Assembly: GCA_964350865.1 (NCBI GenBank)
Contig: CAYGLJ010000006.1
Location: 1-46,800, forward strand
DNA length: 46,800 bases
Source: Pontimonas sp964350865
GTDB taxonomy: Bacteria; Actinomycetota; Actinomycetes; Actinomycetales; Microbacteriaceae
Direction of reading: 5' to 3'
Position numbers and translations under genes: made by a program
The notes under the pieces: generated by a model
What the model saw: only the letters and a program-made list of their open reading frames with translations
Told to the model about the DNA's origin: nothing
The model's database searches: none
Shown: positions 35,328 through 42,812 of the stretch, piece after piece
Layout: every line of letters begins with the position of its first letter
Position numbering within the stretch: the stretch's first letter is position 1

Positions 35328-35374
35328 CCCCTGGAGGCTAATCCACACAGCTGACGTGTCGTACGCTAGACACC
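35328..35374. promoter_or_regulatory. divergent leaderless promoters, adnA / DUF3107
   Basis: A 47-bp gap holding TAGCCT (minus strand, 35335-35340, 7 nt before the adnA ATG) and TACGCT (plus strand, 35362-35367, 7 nt before the DUF3107 GTG). The two -10 boxes are 21 bp apart, so the polymerase footprints must overlap. Confidence 0.6.
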
Positions 35375-35599
35375 GTGGATATACGCATTGGAATTGTGAA
35401 CACTGCCCGGGAACTGATGTTCCAGACCACGCAGTCCGCTGCCGAGATCGAGAAAGCAATCGCTGACTCGGTGGGCTCGGAAAGCGGAACACTGCGCCTG
35501 GAAGATGAGAAGGGCCACATCTATGTGGTGCCCGCCAAGAACCTGGCATTCGTGGAGATCGGGCAAGAGAAAGCGCGCAAGGTCGGCTTCGCGCCCTAA
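35375..35599 (+). CDS. DUF3107 protein
   Basis: 74-residue protein of the DUF3107 family (TB9.4/Rv3208A in M. tuberculosis). It begins DIRIGIVNTARELMFQT, has a central EIEKAIADSV helix, and ends with YVVPAKNLAFVEIGQEKARKVGF. This is a compact, soluble alpha/beta protein of unknown function, present in most Actinobacteria. GTG start supported by the family N-terminus and by the -10 spacing. The next gene starts 3 nt downstream, so the two form a small operon opposite adnA. Confidence 0.9.
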   Translation: MDIRIGIVNTARELMFQTTQSAAEIEKAIADSVGSESGTLRLEDEKGHIYVVPAKNLAFVEIGQEKARKVGFAP

Positions 35600-35602
35600 C
35601 CC

Positions 35603-35893
35603 ATGGAACTCGTCCTCGTCGTCACCTTTGCGGGCATTCTCGGCCTCGCACTGCGCTACATCGTCCCCGGCCGTGAGCACCACGGTCTTGCGGTGATGCC
35701 CGCTGCTGGTGTCATTCTGGGATCTCTCGGCTGGCTCATTGCCATCTGGGTAGGTATCGATGCTGGAGGACCCTGGGGCTGGGTCATTGCCTTGGGGCTA
35801 GCACTCGTGGGCACCACTGCCCTGGGAATTGTTCTCCCGAAGCGCCGGAAGGCCGAGGACGAAGCCCTCTGGGCAAAACTCACCCACCCCTAA
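35603..35893 (+). CDS. small conserved membrane protein
   Basis: 96 aa with three predicted membrane helices (residues ~2-20, 29-50 and 59-80) and a short basic/acidic cytoplasmic tail (KRRKAEDEALWAKL). No catalytic or metal motif. It is coupled to DUF3107 (3-nt gap, no ribosome site of its own visible). Its place equals the small protein after TB9.4 in mycobacteria, but identity is not certain. The 3' end overlaps the ferritin-like gene by 4 nt. Confidence 0.75.
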   Translation: MELVLVVTFAGILGLALRYIVPGREHHGLAVMPAAGVILGSLGWLIAIWVGIDAGGPWGWVIALGLALVGTTALGIVLPKRRKAEDEALWAKLTHP

Positions 35894-36612
35894 GCGGTCA
35901 AACCGAGTCGATCCAATCGCCTCGTGTGCAGGGCCACCACATCGGTGAGCACCGGTTCAAGTCTGACCTCCGCGTCCACGTGCGCCATCGCAGCCTCAGA
36001 CAGCGCATCGCGACAGATCAGCATGGTGTCCCCCACCAAACGGCGACACCATAGGCTCAGCCGCGACGAATAGCGCCCATCGACGGCCAGAAAACGCTCG
36101 AGCACTCCCGCCATCAAGTCCTCATCACCTTCGTCATGGAGGATGTCCTGAAGAACTGCTGTCACCTCGGGGTCAAACCCCTCCGCGAGGCGGTGCCAAA
36201 AATCTCTGGTGAAGCCGGTGACTACGTACGCGGTGCCAACCCCCTCATACCAGCGGGTGCTCTCTAAGCGATCGAGGTGGGTGGCAAGGCGCTCTCTAGG
36301 TCCCGCGAGCGCTACGGCAACATCTTCCACATAGTCTTCGAGCATGGTGCGCAACCGTCGATAGCGATCCATCGCTCGACCAGACGCCAGTCCCAGATCA
36401 TCAGCATCCTCAGACCCCCACGCACCCCCGGACAGCGTCGAGAGCTTCGACGCGAGGGCTTGCTGCAAGACGCACGCTCCAGCGAGATAGTCCGCCAGAG
36501 GGGGCGCCAGCGCGCTGAGATCCACTTTTGACGTGGCGCTCTCGTCATCGCGGGGCGTGATGGACAGAGACGGCCGATCAGCCTTCTTCTTTTTCCACGA
36601 CCACCACGGCAT
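35890..36612 (-). CDS. ferritin-like fold protein (MiaE-related)
   Basis: 240 aa. After a basic N-terminus (WWSWKKKKADRP) comes a four-helix region with ALAPPLADYLAGACVLQQALASK, YRRLRTMLEDYVEDVAVAL, WYEGVGTAYVVTGFTRDFWHRLAEG and VLERFLAVDGRYSSRLSLWCRRLVGDTMLICRDAL. It matches actinobacterial ferritin-like proteins beside rhlE (Rv3210c). Members of the wider fold carry a di-iron site (as in tRNA hydroxylase MiaE), but the paired ExxH ligands are not obvious here, so metal binding is doubtful. The start is supported by TAAGCT at 36619-36624, 6 nt upstream of the ATG. It is divergent from the DEAD-box gene. Confidence 0.75.
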   Translation of the reverse strand: MPWWSWKKKKADRPSLSITPRDDESATSKVDLSALAPPLADYLAGACVLQQALASKLSTLSGGAWGSEDADDLGLASGRAMDRYRRLRTMLEDYVEDVAVALAGPRERLATHLDRLESTRWYEGVGTAYVVTGFTRDFWHRLAEGFDPEVTAVLQDILHDEGDEDLMAGVLERFLAVDGRYSSRLSLWCRRLVGDTMLICRDALSEAAMAHVDAEVRLEPVLTDVVALHTRRLDRLGLTA

Positions 36613-36618
36613 TGCTCA

Positions 36619-36624
36619 AGCTTA
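36619..36624 (-). promoter_or_regulatory. leaderless promoter of the ferritin-like gene (-10)
   Basis: TAAGCT-TGAGCA-ATG on the minus strand: a 6-nt gap and no ribosome binding site. Confidence 0.55.
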
Positions 36625-36703
36625 GCCACCAGCAGACTGTTCGCTCATAGCCTCCACCCTCTAGACTGGGGGGACATTAGAGAACAAAAGGATCCCCTTA
36701 CAC

Positions 36704-38038
36704 GTGAATTTTTCCGACCTCGGTATCGAAGCCGACCTGGTCGAGGCGCTTGCTAGCAAAAGCATCATCGAACCTTTTCCTATTCAGGAACAAACCATCC
36801 CCATTGCCCTCACCGGCCAAGACATTATTGGTCAGGCCAAAACGGGGACCGGCAAAACCTTCGGTTTTGGCCTCCCCCTCATTCAACGCTTGGGTCTTGA
36901 CCCCGAGAAGGGCGTCAAGGCCTTGATTGTGGTTCCCACGAGGGAACTCGCCGTCCAGGTCACCGAGGACATGGAACTGGCAACGAAGAACCGCTCCACC
37001 ACCGTGGTGTCGATTTATGGCGGCAAAGCCTACGAGGGCCAGATTGAGCAGATTCAGGCGGGCGCCCAGATTGTGGTGGGAACACCCGGTCGCCTCTTGG
37101 ATTTGGCGTCTCAGCGCCTGATTTCGTTCAAGGACATCCAAGTGATGGTGTTGGACGAGGCCGACAAAATGTTGGACCTGGGCTTCCTCCCCGATGTGGA
37201 GAGGTTGTTCTCGCAAACCCCGGCCACCCGTCACACCATGCTGTTCTCGGCCACCATGCCGGGTCCTGTGGTGACGCTGGCGAGGCGTTTCATGCAAAAG
37301 CCCATCCATATTCGTGCCTCAGACCCTGATGAGAGCCTCACTCAGGCGAACATTGAACATTTTGTGTATCGCGCCCACCAAATGGACAAGGACGAAGTCA
37401 TTGGACGCATTCTCCAATCGGAGGGGCGCGGCAAGACCGTCATCTTCACTCGCACCAAGCGCGCCGCAGCGCGTCTCATGGAGGAGCTCAACGACCGCGG
37501 CTTCTCGGCAGGCTCGGTTCACGGCGACATGAGTCAGGATGCTCGTGAGCGATCTATGGCCGGGTTCAAGGCGGGCAAAAAAGATGTTCTCATCGCCACC
37601 GATGTCGCTGCCCGCGGTATCGATGTGGATGATGTCACCCACGTGATCAACCACACCATCCCCGAAGATGACAAAGCGTATTTGCACCGGGTCGGCCGCA
37701 CCGGGCGCGCCGGCAAGACAGGTATCGCGGTCACCTTCGTGGATTGGGATGACCTCCACAAGTGGTCGCTCATCAACAAAGCCCTAGAGATGGGCATACC
37801 CGAGCCTGTGGAAACCTACTCATCCTCGCCTCACCTTTTTGAGGATCTCAAGATCGCACCGGGGACAAAGGGGCGCCTGAAGGCCACCCCCATTCCGCAG
37901 AAGGAAAAGCGTGCGGGGCAGCCTCCGCGAACGCCTCGGGAGCCCCAGAAGAACCCTCGCGCTCACGATTCGTCTGACCAGGGTGACACTCGCGGTCGGG
38001 CTCGAACCCGTCAGCGTCGCCGCACGACCTCTAGCTAA
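36704..38038 (+). CDS. DEAD-box RNA helicase
   Basis: 444 aa. All helicase motifs are present: Q motif FPIQEQTIPIAL, motif I AKTGTGKT, Ia PTRELAVQV, motif II VLDEADKML, motif III SATMPG, GKTVIFTRTKR, motif V DVAARGIDV and motif VI HRVGRTGRAG. The C-terminal ~80 residues are basic (RTRQRRRTTSS ending), typical for RNA contact. It is the RhlE-type helicase of the Rv3210c-Rv3211 pair; likely role is RNA remodelling in cold or ribosome assembly. GTG start with AAGGA 11 nt upstream; a TAGACT box at 36662-36667 gives a leader of ~30 nt, so unlike its neighbours this one is not leaderless. The 3' end overlaps the PHP gene by 8 nt. Confidence 0.93.
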   Translation: MNFSDLGIEADLVEALASKSIIEPFPIQEQTIPIALTGQDIIGQAKTGTGKTFGFGLPLIQRLGLDPEKGVKALIVVPTRELAVQVTEDMELATKNRSTTVVSIYGGKAYEGQIEQIQAGAQIVVGTPGRLLDLASQRLISFKDIQVMVLDEADKMLDLGFLPDVERLFSQTPATRHTMLFSATMPGPVVTLARRFMQKPIHIRASDPDESLTQANIEHFVYRAHQMDKDEVIGRILQSEGRGKTVIFTRTKRAAARLMEELNDRGFSAGSVHGDMSQDARERSMAGFKAGKKDVLIATDVAARGIDVDDVTHVINHTIPEDDKAYLHRVGRTGRAGKTGIAVTFVDWDDLHKWSLINKALEMGIPEPVETYSSSPHLFEDLKIAPGTKGRLKATPIPQKEKRAGQPPRTPREPQKNPRAHDSSDQGDTRGRARTRQRRRTTSS

Positions 38039-38924
38039 TCGGCCCCATCCCGGTGGCATGCTCGAGGATGCGCTCGAGCTGAGACTCGTCCGTGGTGTTC
38101 TCCCCCAGCTGGTTGGGTTTTCTGGTGCCGTGATAATCACTCGACCCGGTGACAATCAGCGAGTACTCCGATGCGACCGCTCGCAGAACCTCTTTGCCCT
38201 CGTCGGTGTTCTCCCGATGGTTGATCTCTAACCCCGCCAGGCCAGCTTCGACAAACACCTGATAGTCCTCCAGCACCCGCGAGAGCGTCTGGTCGTGACG
38301 GATGGCCCCAGAGCGGGCCCCCGTATAGGGGTGGGCAAGAACAGGAACACCGCCCGCCTCCACAATCACCTGCAGGGCCCGATGCAGCCTGGGTGCGTAA
38401 TGGGGAACGTGGTACGGGCCATCAGCCCGCAGTGGCCCCGCAAACGCAGCACTGGTGTCTGGAAAATATCCCTTGTCGATCAATACCTGAGCAATATGGG
38501 GGCGACCGGGTGTGGCGCCAGGCGGCATTCCCTGGCTCACCTCGTCCCAGGTCAGCTCATAATCGCTCGCCAGCTTCTCCACCATCAGCCTCAAGCGGTC
38601 ATCGCGGTGGGCGCGGATCTTCTCCATCTCTCCCGCCAACACAGCGTTGGCGCTATCCACTCCGTAGCCCAGGAGGTGAACACTGCGGGGGATCGCTCCG
38701 GCTTCCTCGTCGATCACTTGGGCGCTCAGCTCGATCCCTGGAATCAGCATCATGCCCGAACCAGACACCGCCTCCGAAGCTTCAGAAAGACCGCTCATGG
38801 TGTCGTGATCGGTCAGGGCAAGGACATCAACACCGGAAGCTACAGCGTGAGCTATCAACTCTGCAGGCCGGTCATCACCGTCGGAGGCGGTGGTGTGAGC
38901 GTGGAGATCGATAACTGCTGGCAC
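38031..38924 (-). CDS. PHP-domain phosphoesterase (RNase AM/YciV-like)
   Basis: 297 aa. PHP metal-binding motifs: DLHAHTTASDGDDRP (N-terminal HxH), LTDHDTMSGL, PGIELSAQ, VLAHPYTG and GSSDYHGTRKPNQLG near the C-terminus. Family members include E. coli RNase AM, a 5'-3' exoribonuclease that matures rRNA 5' ends and acts on 3',5'-nucleoside bisphosphates. That role is plausible but not shown by sequence. The GTG at 38924 is supported by TAGCAT six nt upstream. It is divergent from aminopeptidase P across only 29 bp. Confidence 0.88.
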   Translation of the reverse strand: MPAVIDLHAHTTASDGDDRPAELIAHAVASGVDVLALTDHDTMSGLSEASEAVSGSGMMLIPGIELSAQVIDEEAGAIPRSVHLLGYGVDSANAVLAGEMEKIRAHRDDRLRLMVEKLASDYELTWDEVSQGMPPGATPGRPHIAQVLIDKGYFPDTSAAFAGPLRADGPYHVPHYAPRLHRALQVIVEAGGVPVLAHPYTGARSGAIRHDQTLSRVLEDYQVFVEAGLAGLEINHRENTDEGKEVLRAVASEYSLIVTGSSDYHGTRKPNQLGENTTDESQLERILEHATGMGPIS

Positions 38925-38953
38925 GCCTCCATGCTAGGTGCCAGACTAGAGAG
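38925..38953. promoter_or_regulatory. 29-bp divergent leaderless promoter pair, PHP / aminopeptidase P
   Basis: TAGCAT (minus strand, 38931-38936) ends 6 nt before the PHP GTG. CAGACT (plus strand, 38942-38947, a weaker CANNNT box) ends 6 nt before the aminopeptidase ATG. The boxes are 5 bp apart and each -35 would lie in or near the opposite gene. Confidence 0.5.
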
Positions 38954-40402
38954 ATGGCCGAGTCTTCCTCCTCAGAACCCCGGGAGAATCGCTCCACCAC
39001 CCCCATTTCAGAAGCTTTCCGAGACTTCATCCAGACCGGATGGAGCATTCCCGAGTCATCCACACCGCGACCTCTTGACCATGGCGCCCTCGTGGCCGCG
39101 AGGCGCGAAAAGCTCAGTGCCGCCTTCCCCGGGATAACGCTCATCATCCCGGCAGGGTCCACTCGAGTGCGCTCCAACGATACGGATTACCCGTACCGCC
39201 CCCATACGGCTTTCGCGTACCTCACCGGGTGGGGGTCTGGAACCACACCGGGAAGCATTCTGCTGGGGACTCCTCAGGAGGGTGCCCACCAGTGGCAACT
39301 CTTTGTGTTGCCCCCCGCACCTCGCACCAGCGACGAGTTCTATGCCAACCCCGCTCTGGGAGAGTTCTGGACCGGTCGGCGCCCTGGACTCCAGGAGGTA
39401 GGCATCTGGCTGGGACTTGAGACCCGTGACCTGGCGGACTGGTCCCTCGAGAAACTCAACCTAAGCTCCAGTGCCATCATCGCCGACGCCGAGGAGCCAC
39501 TCACCCGGGAACTCAGAGATCGGCGAGGCACCGAAGACTCGAGTACTGATGATCACCTCGCGGAGGTGATCAGCGAAATGCGACTGGTCAAAGACGATTA
39601 TGAGATTGCGGAGCTTCGAGAGGCCATTGCGGGAACCCATCGGGGCTTTCAGGACATCATTGAGGCGCTGCCTTCTGCACTAGGACACCCGCGTGGGGAG
39701 CGCATAGTGGAGGGTGCTTTCCATGCGCGGGCCAGACTCGAGGGCAACGATGTCGGGTATGGCACTATTGCCGCCAGTGGCTCGCACGCCTGCATCCTGC
39801 ACTGGGTCACCAACGATGGGCCAGTGCACCCCGGCGACCTCCTGTTGGTCGATGCCGGTGTGGAGAGAGACTCCCTCTACACCGCGGACATCACCCGCAC
39901 TCTTCCTGTGTCAGGAACCTTTACTGACACCCAGCGTCTGGTCTATGACGCAGTGGTGGAGGCGGCGGACGCTGCGTTTGAGGTAGTCAAACCCGGAGCG
40001 ATATTCCGAGAGATTCACCAGGCAGCTATGGCGGTGATCGCCAGGAAAGTTTCGGAGTGGGGTTTCCTCCCGGTGAGCCTCGATGAGGCTCTAGCACCGG
40101 AGGGTCAACACCACCGTCGCTACATGATTCACGGCACCAGCCACCACTTAGGCCTGGATGTCCACGACTGCGCCCAAGCGAGACGGGAAATGTATCTCGA
40201 GGGTGTGCTGGAGCCTGGCATGGTGTTCACCATTGAGCCGGGTCTGTATTTCCAACCCGATGATGACAGTGTTCCCCCCGAGTGGAGGGGAATTGGAGTT
40301 CGCCTCGAGGACAACATCCTGGTCACCGAGGCGGGAGCGGTCAACCTCTCGGCAGCGATTCCTCGCACCGCCAGCGAAATTGAAGACTGGCTTCGCGCCT
40401 AG
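38954..40402 (+). CDS. pepP: Xaa-Pro aminopeptidase (aminopeptidase P)
   Basis: 482 aa, M24B peptidase removing an N-terminal residue before proline. The N-terminal creatinase-like domain has FAYLTGWGS and GTPQEGAHQWQLFV. The catalytic pita-bread domain shows HWVTNDGPVHPGDLLLVDAGVERDSLYTADITRTLPVSG (two Asp ligands), MIHGTSHHLGLDVHD (His), FTIEPGLYF (Glu) and IGVRLEDNILVTEAG (Glu). All five metal ligands appear present. A serine-rich acidic start (MAESSSSEPREN) precedes the domain. No signal peptide, so cytoplasmic peptide turnover. A tRNA-Leu gene follows after 23 nt. Confidence 0.94.
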   Translation: MAESSSSEPRENRSTTPISEAFRDFIQTGWSIPESSTPRPLDHGALVAARREKLSAAFPGITLIIPAGSTRVRSNDTDYPYRPHTAFAYLTGWGSGTTPGSILLGTPQEGAHQWQLFVLPPAPRTSDEFYANPALGEFWTGRRPGLQEVGIWLGLETRDLADWSLEKLNLSSSAIIADAEEPLTRELRDRRGTEDSSTDDHLAEVISEMRLVKDDYEIAELREAIAGTHRGFQDIIEALPSALGHPRGERIVEGAFHARARLEGNDVGYGTIAASGSHACILHWVTNDGPVHPGDLLLVDAGVERDSLYTADITRTLPVSGTFTDTQRLVYDAVVEAADAAFEVVKPGAIFREIHQAAMAVIARKVSEWGFLPVSLDEALAPEGQHHRRYMIHGTSHHLGLDVHDCAQARREMYLEGVLEPGMVFTIEPGLYFQPDDDSVPPEWRGIGVRLEDNILVTEAGAVNLSAAIPRTASEIEDWLRA

Positions 40403-40408
40403 CCTCAG

Positions 40409-40414
40409 TACACT
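40409..40414 (+). promoter_or_regulatory. possible tRNA-Leu promoter (-10)
   Basis: TACACT 11 nt upstream of the tRNA 5' end, in the short gap after the aminopeptidase gene. No convincing -35 is seen at normal spacing. Confidence 0.4.
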
Positions 40415-40425
40415 GGGAGTCGCCA

Positions 40426-40507
40426 GCGGGAGTGGTGAAATTGGCAGACACGCAGGATTTAGGTTCCTGTGCCTTCGGGCGTAAGGGTTCAAGTCCCTTC
40501 TTCCGCA
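40426..40507 (+). tRNA. tRNA-Leu (TAG)
   Basis: 82-nt class II tRNA. The acceptor GCGGGAG pairs with CTTCCGC, and the anticodon stem CAGGA/TCCTG encloses the loop TTTAGGT with anticodon TAG. A variable arm (GTGCCTTCGGGCGT) and a T-arm with TTCAAGT are present. CCA is not encoded after the discriminator A. Confidence 0.93.
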
Positions 40508-40516
40508 CAGAGTGCG

Positions 40517-41335
40517 TCAGACCATGAATAACACCAGAGATAGTGCCATCACCGCCATTCCGGCGATCATGCCGTAGATCGCGAGGTGGGCATTGCCGTA
40601 TTGCCGCGCTGCGGGGAGAAGGCTGTCAATCGAGATGAACACCATAATTCCCGCCACCACCGCAAACACAATTCCCAAGACTTGGTCCGTGATGAAAGGC
40701 TGCAGAATGGCGTAGCCGATGATGGCGCCGAGTGGCTCCGCAAGACCAGAGAGCGCTCCAAAACCGAACGCTATTTTCCGATTCCGCGTCGCGTAGTAAA
40801 TCGGCACGACCACCGCAATCCCCTCCGGAATGTTGTGAATCGCGATCGCCAAGGCGACCGAAATTCCCACCTGGGGATCGTCGAGAGTGAGGAAAAACGT
40901 TGCCATGCCCTCGGGAAAGTTGTGCAGCGTCACCGCCAGAGCAACTCCGAGGCCCGCCTTGAACAAGAGTTTGTCGGCGACCAAGACGGGTCCCTCTTCT
41001 CCGGGAAGCTTCGTCTTCGGGTTTGTCAGCTCGGGATGCTCGAGGTCGGGAATGAGCCGATACATCAGCGCCATCCCAGCGAGGCCCGCGAGAAATGCTC
41101 CCGCCGTAGTGAGAGCACCTGCAAAATCTCCGGGGCTCTCGGCAATGTAGTCCCCTGCTTTAGGAAGAATCTCGACGAACGAGACGTAAATCATCACACC
41201 GGCGGAAAAGCCCAGAGCCACCGCCAAAAAATGCCGATTCGTGTGCTTGGCAAACAGGCCCACGCCAGCCCCCACGGCAGTGGCAAGGCCAGCGCCGAGA
41301 GTGATGAGAAAGGCAAAGAGGACCGCGGATTCCAT
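40517..41335 (-). CDS. zupT: ZIP-family metal transporter (ZupT-like)
   Basis: 272 aa, eight predicted membrane helices. It imports zinc and possibly other divalent metals. Signature sites are HNFPEGMATF in helix 4 and HNIPEGIAVVVPIYY in helix 5, the ZIP binuclear metal centre, plus GFSAGVMIYVSFVEILPKA. A cytoplasmic loop (DLEHPELTNPKTKLPGEEGP) lies between helices 3 and 4. It is a single gene with its 3' end close to the tRNA-Leu end (convergent). No Zur-like operator was recognised in the 92-bp gap before the M23 gene. Confidence 0.92.
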   Translation of the reverse strand: MESAVLFAFLITLGAGLATAVGAGVGLFAKHTNRHFLAVALGFSAGVMIYVSFVEILPKAGDYIAESPGDFAGALTTAGAFLAGLAGMALMYRLIPDLEHPELTNPKTKLPGEEGPVLVADKLLFKAGLGVALAVTLHNFPEGMATFFLTLDDPQVGISVALAIAIHNIPEGIAVVVPIYYATRNRKIAFGFGALSGLAEPLGAIIGYAILQPFITDQVLGIVFAVVAGIMVFISIDSLLPAARQYGNAHLAIYGMIAGMAVMALSLVLFMV

Positions 41336-41427
41336 GGTGCTCTGACAGTATCAGCGCAGTTGTCCAGGTCTCTGGCTCCACCCCGAGAATCCACCAGACG
41401 CGGAGGAGTTCTCCATCTCCCCTAGCC

Positions 41428-41919
41428 ATGCCTCACACTGCAGGGATGATTCCTGGAGCCTTCTTCCTTGTCCTCCTCCTGCTCGTGCCTCCCACCCCCG
41501 AGGCGATCTGGACGTGGCCCACCGAAGGTGACCAGAGAGTGCTGCGAGACTTCCGTGCTCCCAGCACCCCGTGGGGTCCCGGCCACCGAGGTCTCGACCT
41601 AGCGGCCACAGGTCCGGACATCGTTGCCCCCACGACCGGGGTGGTGAGCTTTAGCGGACTTGTTGCCACCCGAGGAGTGCTGACCCTTCGAACCCCGGAG
41701 GGGGCCCTGATCAGCATGGAACCGGTGGAGTCTCTGGTGAAGCTCGGCGATCGCGTGGAGGCCGGTGATCTGATAGCGAGCGTCCAACCCGGACACTGCT
41801 CGGAGCTCTGCTTGCACCTCGGGCTCCGCGAGGATGGTCAGTATCGCTCTGCCAGGCGGGAGCTCGGGATTCTCCAGCGCAGTGTGCTCCTTCCGCTGGG
41901 TGATTATGCCCGCGGGTGA
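41428..41919 (+). CDS. M23-type peptidase domain protein, degenerate active site
   Basis: 163 aa. An N-terminal hydrophobic segment (~7-22) acts as signal or anchor. The LytM/M23 core begins at WTWPTEGDQRVLRDF and carries the first metal motif GHRGLDLAA (His53, Asp57) and VAPTTGVVSFSG. In the second motif, where active homologues have HLHWGL, this reads CLHLGL: the second His (130) stays but the first is Cys128. It probably binds peptidoglycan, and activity is questionable. This gene normally lies between xerC and rpsB in Actinobacteria; here it is convergent with xerC (16-nt overlap) and far from rpsB. The start could also be the in-frame ATG at 41446, which has CACACT 6 nt upstream. Confidence 0.78.
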   Translation: MPHTAGMIPGAFFLVLLLLVPPTPEAIWTWPTEGDQRVLRDFRAPSTPWGPGHRGLDLAATGPDIVAPTTGVVSFSGLVATRGVLTLRTPEGALISMEPVESLVKLGDRVEAGDLIASVQPGHCSELCLHLGLREDGQYRSARRELGILQRSVLLPLGDYARG

Positions 41920-42809
41920 GCCTGCTGATAAGCCTCCGTGAGGCGCTCGTGGGAGACGTGGGTGTAGATCTGTGTGGTGCCCAGTGACGCGTGCCCGAGA
42001 AGCTCTTGGACGCTCCGCAAATCAGCTCCACCATCGAGAAGGTGGGTGGCCGCAGTGTGGCGCAGTGTGTGCGGACCCAATGGTCCCGCGCCTGGAATAT
42101 CAGCCAGGAGCGAAGCCACTACCTGATACACGCTGCGCGGACCGAGGGGTTTTCCTTTGCTGGAGAGGAAGACCACCGAACTGTGCCCCTCACCTAGGAG
42201 TGTCCCCCTCGCGCCATCCAGGTAGCGTCGCACTGCTGACACTGCTGGGGCGCCCAAGGGCACCATCCGCTCTTTGTCTCCCTTTCCCACTACTCGCAGG
42301 GTGCGGGAATCAAGATCGATGCCCTCGAGCCTGAGCCCCACAAGCTCACTGACCCGGATAGCGCTGGCGTAGAGGACCTCCACCATGGCGAGATCCCGGA
42401 TCGCGAGAGCATCACCCGTGTCGGCATGGGTCTTCAGCGACTGGAAGATCTCCTCCATGTGGTGCCTAGTCAATACTCGGGGCAAAGACCGCGACGCCCC
42501 TGGAGCACGGAGTCGAATTCCCACATCCCCATCGGTGTGGCCTTCGCGGGCCATCCAGGCGGTGAAGCCCTTCAGAGCAGAAACTTTGCGCCGCAACGAT
42601 GACCCGGCCATGCCTGCTTCAGCCAACGACCACACCCACGAGCGAGTGAGCTCGGCGTCGACCTCTGCCAGGCTCTCCACCCTCTGTTCGCTGGCGAAGG
42701 CGGCGAACTGGAGAATGTCTTTCCCATAGGCGGTGAGGGAATTATCCGAGAGCACACGAGATCGCTCGAGGTGGTCGAGGTATGCGTGGGTGACCCGGAG
42801 AAGGCTCAT
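41904..42809 (-). CDS. xerC: tyrosine recombinase XerC
   Basis: 301 aa, typical size. It resolves chromosome dimers at dif, usually with XerD. Catalytic residues are visible: Arg152 in ASAIRVSELVGL, Lys176 in VVGKGDKERMVP, His247/Arg250 in PHTLRHTAATHLL, His273 in LGHASLGTTQ and Tyr282 in IYTHVS. The N-terminal SAM-like DNA-binding domain spans ~1-90. The position next to dprA and an M23 gene is the chromosomal xerC locus, not a phage integrase. It begins 3 nt after the CpdA-like gene. Confidence 0.93.
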   Translation of the reverse strand: MSLLRVTHAYLDHLERSRVLSDNSLTAYGKDILQFAAFASEQRVESLAEVDAELTRSWVWSLAEAGMAGSSLRRKVSALKGFTAWMAREGHTDGDVGIRLRAPGASRSLPRVLTRHHMEEIFQSLKTHADTGDALAIRDLAMVEVLYASAIRVSELVGLRLEGIDLDSRTLRVVGKGDKERMVPLGAPAVSAVRRYLDGARGTLLGEGHSSVVFLSSKGKPLGPRSVYQVVASLLADIPGAGPLGPHTLRHTAATHLLDGGADLRSVQELLGHASLGTTQIYTHVSHERLTEAYQQAHPRA

Positions 42810-42812
42810 GCC

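Noticed and set aside
38925..38936. GGAGGC before the PHP-domain GTG as a ribosome binding site
   Set aside because: It abuts the GTG directly with no spacing, so the TAGCAT box and a leaderless start explain the region better.
40426..40507. tRNA-Leu as an integration site
   Set aside because: No duplicated 3' tRNA end and no adjacent integrase or foreign-looking genes were found.
41904..42809. Tyrosine recombinase as a phage or island integrase
   Set aside because: Sequence, size and the dprA neighbour identify chromosomal XerC; no phage genes or attachment repeats are seen.
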